Positions 17,787 through 25,228 of a stretch of 64,000 nt of DNA are shown piece after piece. The position numbers and the translations under genes were made by a program. This DNA is from CAG-177 sp964587915 (GTDB lineage: Bacteria > Bacillota > Clostridia > Oscillospirales > Acutalibacteraceae), in the NCBI GenBank assembly GCA_964587915.1, contig CAZPMK010000002.1, positions 78,408 through 142,407 of the forward strand. The letters are read 5' to 3'. Positions within the stretch are counted from its first letter, which is position 1. Each line of letters starts with the position of its first letter. The notes under the pieces are model-generated. The model had not been told where the DNA came from, did no database searches, and saw nothing but the letters and a program-made list of their open reading frames with translations.

Positions 17787-19136
17787 CTATCTGTCGGTAA
17801 GATTTTTTATCCATTTTTTGCTTTTGAAGCGAACAAGACTCAATATTATTTTCGGTATATCCTCACACGCATACATAGCCACTATCAGATACACAAAATC
17901 AACCTTTACCCAAAGCCCGAGAATACACACGACGGGAATGCTCAGAAGATATAGCGACATACAGTCGTAGAGGATACCGATTTTTGTGTCGCCGCCCGCT
18001 CTGAACATGCCGACAATGAGCGTGTAGGGGATATTGTGAAACGGAAGCCAGCAGCAGTATATGAGTATAAGTGTGCTTGCAAGATTGAAAGCTCCCTGCG
18101 TTTCTATATCAAGCAGTGAAAGCAGGGGATTTCTCACCGCGGCAAGCAATGCACCGCTGAAAACGCCGATTATCGGAGTCATTATCACGAATTTCTTTGC
18201 GAGTTTATATGCATCGTTTTCCCGTCCCTCACCGATGGTTTTTCCCGTCATAATGGAACAGGCGTGACATATTCCCACAAAGAAAACAAAGGCAATTTGT
18301 TCAATGGAGCTGAATATCGTGTATCCCGCATAAGCCTCACTGCCTTGACGGGCAAATACCATGGAATAAATATTCGTACCGACAGCCCATATTCCCTCAT
18401 TGAAAACTACGGGCAGGCAGGTTATCGAAAAACGGCGTACAAAGCTGCGTGACAGCTTGAAAAATTCCTTTATTGGTGCTTTGAACACTTGGTTTGCATT
18501 GCGTATATAAATGAAAAGTATGACCGATTGAGCCGCCGCCGATATCAGCGTTGCCGCCGCCGCACCGCTGATGCCGAGTGCGGGGAAGCCGAGCTTTCCG
18601 TTTATCAAAATGTAATTCAGTGCCGTGTTTATTACTACCGATGCCATGGAGGTGAAAAGCGGGGGATTTACCTTTTCCGTTGCTCTGAGCACAACGCAGG
18701 TTATCTGATTGAATGAAGAAAACAGCCCCATGAAAGCGACTATTCGCATATATTTTTCGGCTTCCTCTATGACGGGAGCCTCACTCGAAAACACCCGAAT
18801 GAGCTGCTCCGGAAAGAAAAACATTGCCGTAAAGGAAATTAACGCAACTCCCGTTCCGAAAATCAACGCTACGCCGTAGGAACGCAGGATGTGCTTTTTA
18901 TCCTTTGCACCCCAAAACTGTGAAATGAGAGCCGCAGAGCCGGAGGATATGCCGAAATAAAACAGGTTCATCAGAAATATCCATCTTGAAGAAACTCCGA
19001 CGGCGGAAACCACCACGTTGCCGAGAGGCGTTACCATTGCGGTATCAACGAGCTGAGCACAGGATACCAAAAGCTGCTGTAACGCTATGGGCAGAGCGAG
19101 CTTGCCCATGTTTTTGAAAAATTGTTTGTTATTCAT
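17787..19136 (-). CDS. MATE family efflux transporter
   Basis: About 449 residues with around twelve hydrophobic segments and the two-bundle layout of the MATE family. The N-terminus FFKNMGKLALPIALQQLLVSCAQLVDTAMV and the repeat VVINTALNYILINGKLGFPALGISGAA are characteristic. It exports drugs or metabolites in exchange for Na+ or H+; the substrate is not predictable. Start: of two ATGs (19142, 19136) the second has the better spacing from ACGGAG. Confidence 0.92.
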   Translation of the reverse strand: MNNKQFFKNMGKLALPIALQQLLVSCAQLVDTAMVTPLGNVVVSAVGVSSRWIFLMNLFYFGISSGSAALISQFWGAKDKKHILRSYGVALIFGTGVALISFTAMFFFPEQLIRVFSSEAPVIEEAEKYMRIVAFMGLFSSFNQITCVVLRATEKVNPPLFTSMASVVINTALNYILINGKLGFPALGISGAAAATLISAAAQSVILFIYIRNANQVFKAPIKEFFKLSRSFVRRFSITCLPVVFNEGIWAVGTNIYSMVFARQGSEAYAGYTIFSSIEQIAFVFFVGICHACSIMTGKTIGEGRENDAYKLAKKFVIMTPIIGVFSGALLAAVRNPLLSLLDIETQGAFNLASTLILIYCCWLPFHNIPYTLIVGMFRAGGDTKIGILYDCMSLYLLSIPVVCILGLWVKVDFVYLIVAMYACEDIPKIILSLVRFKSKKWIKNLTDR

Positions 19137-19233
19137 TTCCATTCTCCGTGTCCGTAATACAACAATTCTATTTCATTATGTTCAAAAAGTCAACGATAAT
19201 ATTAAATATTTATTAAAACAATTAAGATAACTA

Positions 19234-19262
19234 TTGATTTTTCCTTTTTACTGCTGTATACT
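19234..19262 (+). promoter_or_regulatory. Sigma-A promoter of the aldolase-phosphatase unit
   Basis: TTGATT (19234-19239), 17-base spacer, TATACT (19257-19262). The ATG at 19296 follows after a short leader containing GGAAGGGAC. Confidence 0.82.
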
Positions 19263-19295
19263 CTACATGAATAAAAATCGGAAGGGACGATTACT

Positions 19296-20189
19296 ATGGC
19301 ACAATACAATGAATTTGCAGGCGTTTACACTCTTCTTCTTACTCCGTTCAACCTTGACAGAAGCGTTGACTACAGAGCATATGAGGAATATGTTGACTGG
19401 CAGGCTTCCTTTAAGCCTCAGCACCTTTTCGCAGTTTGCGGCTCATCGGAGATGAGAGAGCTTTCTCCCGAGGAGAGAGTTAAGTGTGCGGGTCTCGCAG
19501 TTAAAAATTCCAACGGAATCCCCGTGTTTGCGACCGCTAACCTTCAAGAGGGCTTTGATGACCAGATTGAAGAAATGAAGCAGCTCGAAGCTCAGGGCGT
19601 CAGCGGACTTGTTTTTGTTACAAAGGGTATGTGCGACAAGCACACCGAAATATACGATTATCTCACCTCTCTTGCTTCACACACGGAATTGCCCATCGTT
19701 CTCTATGAGTTCCCCGGTATGCGTCCGTGCCACATGGATGCAAGAACCTACGGAAAGCTCGTTGAAACCGGCAGATTCAAGGGCATCAAGGATACCACCT
19801 GCACAATGCCTCTCATCGAGTCGAAGATAGCCGTCCAGGGTGATTCCAATGTTCTTCAGGCGAACATTCCTCTCCTTTACGATTCATGGGTAAAGGGTGC
19901 AAGAGGCGTTATCGCAACTCCCACTTCCTGCGGTGCGGGACTTTTCGTTAAGATGTGGGATGAGTTTGTCAAGGGTGATCTTGAAGCGGCAAGACGCACG
20001 CATCAGCATATCATTCTTCTTGACAATGCCATTGATTCAGGCTTCAACGCAAGTGCAAAGTATCTTGCAAGACTTCAGGGTGTCAATATGAATTGGTACA
20101 CAAGAGGCAGCCATAATCTTGACGATGCACGCATGAGATCAATCGAGGTATTCCACGATTGGGCTAAGAGCGAAGGCATAATGAAATAA
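19296..20189 (+). CDS. DapA/N-acetylneuraminate lyase family aldolase
   Basis: A 297-residue class I aldolase of the dihydrodipicolinate synthase superfamily. The Schiff-base Lys165 lies in FKGIKDTTC and the catalytic Tyr137 in VLYEFPG. The usual carboxylate-binding GTTGE is replaced by CGSSEM (48-53), so true DapA is unlikely; the substrate is probably another 2-keto acid. The PP2C gene follows after 26 bases, but no sialic acid or lysine genes are near. Expression from the promoter just upstream is well supported. Confidence 0.88.
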   Translation: MAQYNEFAGVYTLLLTPFNLDRSVDYRAYEEYVDWQASFKPQHLFAVCGSSEMRELSPEERVKCAGLAVKNSNGIPVFATANLQEGFDDQIEEMKQLEAQGVSGLVFVTKGMCDKHTEIYDYLTSLASHTELPIVLYEFPGMRPCHMDARTYGKLVETGRFKGIKDTTCTMPLIESKIAVQGDSNVLQANIPLLYDSWVKGARGVIATPTSCGAGLFVKMWDEFVKGDLEAARRTHQHIILLDNAIDSGFNASAKYLARLQGVNMNWYTRGSHNLDDARMRSIEVFHDWAKSEGIMK

Positions 20190-20215
20190 AATTATTTTAC
20201 CATTCGGGGGAGCAT

Positions 20216-21646
20216 ATGAAAAAACTCAGTGCCGATGTATGTGCGGTAACGCATGCAGGCAGGGTAAGACGGGAAAACGAGGATAATTACAGCCTCAACG
20301 GCAGAATGACAACGACCGACCTGCGTAAGGGCTCGGCGTATGTTCAGCATATGAAAGAGCCGTTTCATCTTTCGGTTTGCGACGGGATGGGCGGCGAAAG
20401 CTACGGCGAGCTGGCATCCGGCATAGCCGTTGAAACGATAGCCGAACACGCCGAAAACATTTACGATTCGGGTGAAGATTTCAGCTTTGCGGTGTCAAAC
20501 TGCCTTGAAGATGCGAATAACCGCATTTGCAATAAAATAAATGAAAAGGGCAAGCGTATGGGTACCACTCTTGCGGCGATATATGCCGTTAAGGGTAACA
20601 TAATCTGTGTCAATATCGGAGATACGAGAATATACCACTATTCAAAGGGCGTTCTCGAACAGATTAGCTTTGACCATACCCATGCCCAGACCATAGTTGA
20701 TGCAGGCGGAGTATCGCAGGATAATGTCAACCGTATTCCCGATGCCAAGCGTCTGACCCGTCATCTCGGCGTTTTCCCCGAAGAATCAAGCCTTTCACCG
20801 AATATCAGCGTTATAAACGATGTTGATAACGGAGATATAGTCATGCTTTGCAGTGACGGCTTGACGGATTATCTGACCGATTCCGATATCACGGGTGTTC
20901 TTTCGACAAGCGAAAGCCCGCAGGATGCGGCAGGCAGACTTGTCCGTATGGCTCTCGAAAGAGGCGGCAAGGATAACGTTACCATTATCACCGCATTTAT
21001 CGGAGCACAGGAGACTGCCATATTTGCTCCGAGAGCGGCGGCAATGGTGGGCGATACCGATGCCGATTACGAGGAGGAATATCTCAACAGCTACGGCTCC
21101 AACAGAACCGAGGCAGAGGGAGAGAATGTTTCTCCGTATGCAAACGCAGATGCAAGAGCCTACATAAAGCCGACGGATAAGATGAAAATAATCAAAGTCG
21201 TTGCAATTGTTGCGGCGGTTGCACTTGTGATTGTTGCGGCGGCACTTTTGATAAAAGCTGTGCTTAAAAGCGAGCAGGAGGAGGTTACAACGCTTCCCCC
21301 CTCAACATATGCAGAAACATATTATTATCCCACACAGGCACCGCTTGTGGTTTGGAGTGAGCCCGTAACGGAGGAAAGTACGACGGAAACGACCACCGAA
21401 AAGGTGACGAAGCCGACGACTACAAAGAAAAGGGTAACGCAGACGAAGCCGACAACAACGAAAAAGCCGGTTACGCAGACGAAGCCCACAACAACCGTGA
21501 AGGCAACCGCGACAACACAGGCGGCAACGACTTCAACAACCGTTGCCGAGACCACGGCGGCGGAAACCACGACCGAAGTTACCGCCGAGACAACAACTCA
21601 GCAGGAAACCGTCACCGAATCCACCGAACAGCAGGCGGAAGAATAA
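20216..21646 (+). CDS. Membrane-anchored PP2C-family protein phosphatase with a Thr-rich tail
   Basis: The N-terminal 260 or so residues are a PP2C (Stp/PrpC-type) Ser/Thr phosphatase: RRENEDNY, the metal-binding VCDGMGGESYGE, GTTLAAIYAV, NIGDTRIY, CSDGLTDYL and GGKDNVT in order. A single transmembrane helix lies near 327-350 (KVVAIVAAVALVIVAAALLI). The remainder, about 110 residues, is almost only Thr, Lys, Val, Ala and Glu, with imperfect TTTKKxVTQTKP repeats, and should be outside the cell. No PASTA-type kinase is in the window. The architecture suggests coupling between an intracellular phosphatase and the cell wall, but that is inference. Confidence 0.92.
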   Translation: MKKLSADVCAVTHAGRVRRENEDNYSLNGRMTTTDLRKGSAYVQHMKEPFHLSVCDGMGGESYGELASGIAVETIAEHAENIYDSGEDFSFAVSNCLEDANNRICNKINEKGKRMGTTLAAIYAVKGNIICVNIGDTRIYHYSKGVLEQISFDHTHAQTIVDAGGVSQDNVNRIPDAKRLTRHLGVFPEESSLSPNISVINDVDNGDIVMLCSDGLTDYLTDSDITGVLSTSESPQDAAGRLVRMALERGGKDNVTIITAFIGAQETAIFAPRAAAMVGDTDADYEEEYLNSYGSNRTEAEGENVSPYANADARAYIKPTDKMKIIKVVAIVAAVALVIVAAALLIKAVLKSEQEEVTTLPPSTYAETYYYPTQAPLVVWSEPVTEESTTETTTEKVTKPTTTKKRVTQTKPTTTKKPVTQTKPTTTVKATATTQAATTSTTVAETTAAETTTEVTAETTTQQETVTESTEQQAEE

Positions 21647-21659
21647 ATAAAACGCAGAA

Positions 21660-21690
21660 AAGCTCGACAGCCTTTATGACTGCCGAGCTT
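21660..21690. terminator. Shared terminator between converging PP2C and HAD genes
   Basis: AAGCTCGACAG (21660-21670) pairs with CTGCCGAGCTT (21680-21690) with one mismatch. The minus-strand 3' side is T-rich, so it mainly serves the HAD gene. Confidence 0.75.
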
Positions 21691-21703
21691 AATTTATTGC
21701 CGT

Positions 21704-22270
21704 TTATTTTATTTTAACCATCTTGTCGCCTCTGACGAGATAGGCGTTTTGAGCAAGGTCGATCATGGGTTGATCATTGTAAGAGTCGGTGTAGAAGTTT
21801 TCAACGACCGCATCGGGATAACGCTCACGGAACGCCTTTACCTTATTTTCTCTGAAGCAGAAATTAACGAGTTTTCTGCTGTTAAGATCGGTCTGCGTTG
21901 CAATGTAATTCTTGATATTGAGTCTTTTGCAGATTTCTTCAAGAACAACATCTATGCAGGCGGAAAGGATAACGTCGTCATCCTTGCGTTGCTTGAGATA
22001 GAAAGACTTTATCTTGCGGCTGTGTTCATCCCAAAAAGCATCAACGTCCGAGCCGATATCTTCAATTCCCTGACAGTATTCTTCAACAACGCCCGAGTAG
22101 GTGTTCATAACCTCATCGAGAGAAATTTTTCCCGCCTTGTATTTTGTAATAACGGTCAAAGCCATGGGAATCTTTGATATCAATTTCGGGTCCTTTTTCA
22201 AATAGTAAAGAAAAAGGTCAACTCCGGATTCTCCTTTGTAAATTGTGTTGTCAAAATCGTAAACATTCAT
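21704..22270 (-). CDS. HAD-family phosphatase (HAD-IB, SerB-like)
   Basis: A 188-residue HAD hydrolase. Motif I is VYDFDNTIY (Asp5/Asp7), motif II Ser is in VILSACIDVV, Lys is in RENKVKAF, and motif IV is DSYNDQPMIDLA. The sequence between motif I and II is helical and fits the IB cap, as in phosphoserine phosphatases. The substrate is unknown. A GGGAG precedes the ATG. A TATAAT lies at 22333-22328 on the minus strand, so transcription would begin at the small hairpin in the leader. Confidence 0.85.
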   Translation of the reverse strand: MNVYDFDNTIYKGESGVDLFLYYLKKDPKLISKIPMALTVITKYKAGKISLDEVMNTYSGVVEEYCQGIEDIGSDVDAFWDEHSRKIKSFYLKQRKDDDVILSACIDVVLEEICKRLNIKNYIATQTDLNSRKLVNFCFRENKVKAFRERYPDAVVENFYTDSYNDQPMIDLAQNAYLVRGDKMVKIK

Positions 22271-22301
22271 ATCATTATTCTCCCTTTCCTGTTTTATCCT
22301 C

Positions 22302-22326
22302 CTTGACGGAGATACCCTCTGTCAAG
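22302..22326 (-). promoter_or_regulatory. Small hairpin at the 5' end of the HAD mRNA
   Basis: CTTGAC and GTCAAG pair across a GAG/CTC inner stem immediately upstream of an AAGGAGG-like element. It could be an mRNA-stabilising 5' hairpin; no known regulator is implied. Confidence 0.35.
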
Positions 22327-22415
22327 TATTATAGCATTACAGGAAAGGAAGATTTTTCTGATAAAGAATAAATTTCTTATGGTTTTCTTAATGTTTGATT
22401 AAGATGTCTTAATAA

Positions 22416-23711
22416 TTATTTTTGATTTTTCTCAATAATATTTGTGTACGGTTCATCCGCCTTTTTCATATATGAGATAAGCAATTCACGCATTTGACTG
22501 CGAACCTGTGCATATTCGGGATTACAAATCAGATTGTTTTTCTCGAACGGGTCTTTTTCAAGGTCATAGAGGAAATCCTCCGTGTAGCTTTCGGCAAAGG
22601 CACCGTCGCGGTTTTTGGCGGCAACGCTGTATTTCCACCTGTCCGTCCTTACCGCTCTGCCCGTTTGACTTTCGGATATCTGCATGAAAACGCTGTCGTG
22701 ACCCTTTAAGTCGGTGAGACTTTTGCCTGCAAAATGAGAGGGGATATCCGCTCCGGCAATGTCAAGAACCGTGGCGGGCAAATCAATCAGGGAAACGAGC
22801 TCGCTTATTCTGCCGCCGCCCGTGAAAGCACCGCCCGTTATTACAAGCGGAACCTTGATGCTTGCTTCGTGGCAGGAGCGTTTGTATTCGGCGTTTCTGG
22901 TACGAAAATGACAGCCGTGATCCGAGGTGTAGATGATAACGGTATTGTCGTAAAGTCCGTTGTCCTTGAGGGATTTTATCAGCTTGCCGAAATTCATGTC
23001 AACACGGTTACAGCAGGCAAGGTACGACGGCATTTGCAGCCGCCAATCGCCGAGAGTGCCCGCAAGGTCACCGGGGACGTCGTAATTCTTGAACGCCTTT
23101 TTTGCACCCCTCGGAGCTTCAAATCTTAAATGGTCGTTTTGATGATGCGGTTCAAGCTGAGAAATAAACATAAAAAACGGCTTGTCGTGTCTCTTTTTCT
23201 CTATGTATTCAATTGCATAATCATTTATTGCATCGGCACGGTAGCCGGTAAAATCGAGGCGGTTTTCGTTTTCGTCAAAGACATAGCCGTTATAGCCGTG
23301 TGAGGTAAATTCAAGAACGTCAGAGGCTCTCCAATAGTCGTAGCCGCCACGCCTTTCGCGAGGCGTAGCCTTGGTCTTGAGATTGTGCTCCTTGTCGGAT
23401 GCCAAATGCCACTTGCCGATATACGCCGTATCATAGCCCGCACGGGAAAGACATTTTGCAACGGTTTCACAGTCGGTCGGCAGGGCGATATCATTTCTGT
23501 AACAGCCCGTTTGTGTTGCATATACGCCGCTTTGAAGACAGGCACGCATCGGGCCGCATACGGGCTGACAGGAAAAAGCGTTTTCAAAAACCGTGCCCTC
23601 CCGAGCAACGGCATCAAGACACGGAGTTACGGGAAGCCGCTGTCCGTAACAGCCTGCTGTGTCCGCTCTCTGCTGATCGGAAAAATAAAAAATTATATTC
23701 GGTCTGTTCAA
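22416..23711 (-). CDS. Cys-type sulfatase
   Basis: A 431-residue arylsulfatase-superfamily enzyme that hydrolyses sulfate esters. The metal Asp is in IIFYFSDQQRADT (Asp12). The modification signature CGPMR (Cys52-Arg56) places a cysteine for conversion to formylglycine, followed by YIGKWHLA and YTSDHGCH. No signal peptide is visible, so it is probably cytoplasmic, acting on imported sulfated sugars or on small sulfated metabolites. It is encoded 6 bases after its likely maturase. Sulfated mucin or host glycans are plausible substrates but not shown. Confidence 0.92.
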   Translation of the reverse strand: MNRPNIIFYFSDQQRADTAGCYGQRLPVTPCLDAVAREGTVFENAFSCQPVCGPMRACLQSGVYATQTGCYRNDIALPTDCETVAKCLSRAGYDTAYIGKWHLASDKEHNLKTKATPRERRGGYDYWRASDVLEFTSHGYNGYVFDENENRLDFTGYRADAINDYAIEYIEKKRHDKPFFMFISQLEPHHQNDHLRFEAPRGAKKAFKNYDVPGDLAGTLGDWRLQMPSYLACCNRVDMNFGKLIKSLKDNGLYDNTVIIYTSDHGCHFRTRNAEYKRSCHEASIKVPLVITGGAFTGGGRISELVSLIDLPATVLDIAGADIPSHFAGKSLTDLKGHDSVFMQISESQTGRAVRTDRWKYSVAAKNRDGAFAESYTEDFLYDLEKDPFEKNNLICNPEYAQVRSQMRELLISYMKKADEPYTNIIEKNQK

Positions 23712-23717
23712 GGCTTC

Positions 23718-24785
23718 TTACCTCCGTATGCTTTTGATTTTTTCGATTATGTGAATAAGTGCATCCATTCTCGGACAGTAGCCGTCAAGCCGGTTGTAAA
23801 GACTTCTGTATCTTTTACAGCCCGAACCGCAAATTGATTTTACGGGACATTCGGGACACAGCCGATTTTCAGGCTCCGTATGCTCAAAAAAGCGGCGAAG
23901 TCCGTCACAGCTCAAAATATCTTCAACGGATGCCGTGTTTATGTTAAGACATTCAAATTCATCCAAGCAGTAGAAGTCGCACGGATAGCAGGTGCCGTCC
24001 GCCTCAACAACAAGCTGAGCGTTGCATCTGCCGCTTGCACCGCATTGCTCTGCTCTGCCCGTGGTCAAAAGCGACAGAATGTTGTCAAAATCTCTTATGT
24101 ACATTCTTTCACCGTTGTTTACTGCGGAAAACCAGCGGTTGAAAAGTCTTTTTTGAAAGCGTGCAAGCTCCTTTGCTCCGAGACTGTATTCTGATTTTTC
24201 TCCTCCGAGAGGATCGAGACAGTATATCGGCTGAACGTCTCTGAAATCGTTTTCAATATAAAAATCAAAAAGCTCCGAGGCGTCGGTATCTGCGGTAATT
24301 ACGGAAAGAATGTTAAAGTCAACACCATGCTTGCGTAAAAGCTCGATTCCGTTCATTGCCTTGTCAAAGGATTCGGAGCGGTATTTGTCGTGCAGAGGCT
24401 TTTTGCCGTCAAGAGAAACGCCGACAAGAAAATTATTCCGTTTGAAAAATTCGCAGAATTCATCATTCAACAGAGTGCCGTTTGTCTGTATCGACCAATT
24501 GAAAGAGCCGCCGCGAGCTTTCAGATTTTCGGCAAGTGATACAAACCCCTCAAAAAACCGGAGTCCCGCAAGCAAGGGCTCTCCGCCTTGAAACATGAAC
24601 GAAATAACGGAATCCTCTTTGCAAAAGGTAACAACCCTTCGGATGAGATTTTCCGCCGTGTCCATGCTCATGCTTCCCGTGCCCGAAACGCTGCGAGAGC
24701 TTGCTTCGTCACGGTAAAAGCAGTATCGGCAATTGAGATTGCAGGCTGATGAAGCAGGTTTTACCAGAACGGTCATGTTTCGCAT
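23718..24785 (-). CDS. Anaerobic sulfatase-maturating radical SAM enzyme (anSME)
   Basis: A 355-residue radical SAM protein that oxidises the sulfatase cysteine to formylglycine without oxygen. The radical SAM CxxxCxxC is ACNLNCRYCF (Cys15, 19, 22), with FMFQGGEPLL as the SAM-binding GGEP motif. A C-terminal SPASM-type domain contains CGASGRCNA, CYPCDFYC and the CPECPVKSICGSGC series for auxiliary 4Fe-4S clusters. It directly precedes the sulfatase, which strongly supports the role. AGAGG lies 8 bases before the ATG. Confidence 0.93.
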   Translation of the reverse strand: MRNMTVLVKPASSACNLNCRYCFYRDEASSRSVSGTGSMSMDTAENLIRRVVTFCKEDSVISFMFQGGEPLLAGLRFFEGFVSLAENLKARGGSFNWSIQTNGTLLNDEFCEFFKRNNFLVGVSLDGKKPLHDKYRSESFDKAMNGIELLRKHGVDFNILSVITADTDASELFDFYIENDFRDVQPIYCLDPLGGEKSEYSLGAKELARFQKRLFNRWFSAVNNGERMYIRDFDNILSLLTTGRAEQCGASGRCNAQLVVEADGTCYPCDFYCLDEFECLNINTASVEDILSCDGLRRFFEHTEPENRLCPECPVKSICGSGCKRYRSLYNRLDGYCPRMDALIHIIEKIKSIRR

Positions 24786-24823
24786 AAAAATACCTCTTTT
24801 GTTAAACCTAAATCGGGTGATGA

Positions 24824-25228
24824 ATGTTGAAACGCAAAACGATTGAATATATCACGGCTTTCGGGATTGGTGCGTATCTTTACGGCGGCATTGAGGTCGT
24901 CGCAAGAGGATATACACATTGGACAATGGCATTGACGGGCGGAGCGGTGATGCTCCTGTTTATGCTCATAAACCGAACAAAAGGGATAAATATATTTCTC
25001 CGCTGTCTGCTCGGTGCGTTTGTGATAACAAGCCTCGAATTTTCCGTGGGAATGATAGTGAATGTACGCCTCGGCTGGAATGTATGGGATTATTCGGATA
25101 AGCCGCTGAATGTCATGGGACAGATATGCCCGTTGTTTTCGGCAGGTTGGTACGCCGTGAGTCTGCCCGCCTTTGTTCTGTGTACCGCCGTTGAAAACAG
25201 GCTCAGCTCGCCGAAATATACTTTTTGA
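24824..25228 (+). CDS. Small membrane protein of the CmpB/PF06541 family
   Basis: A 134-residue protein with about four transmembrane segments and the conserved VWDYSDKPLNVMGQICP element near residue 90-105, typical of the family labelled putative ABC-transporter type IV. Function is unknown; no ATPase is adjacent. Its 3' end overlaps the end of the convergent amidase gene by 26 bases. The ribosome binding site (GGGTGATG) is modest. Confidence 0.75.
   Translation: MLKRKTIEYITAFGIGAYLYGGIEVVARGYTHWTMALTGGAVMLLFMLINRTKGINIFLRCLLGAFVITSLEFSVGMIVNVRLGWNVWDYSDKPLNVMGQICPLFSAGWYAVSLPAFVLCTAVENRLSSPKYTF

Noticed and set aside
21325..21570. Val-rich minus-strand frame (FFVVVGFVCVT repeats)
   Set aside because: It is the reverse complement of the Thr/Lys repeat tail of the PP2C protein.
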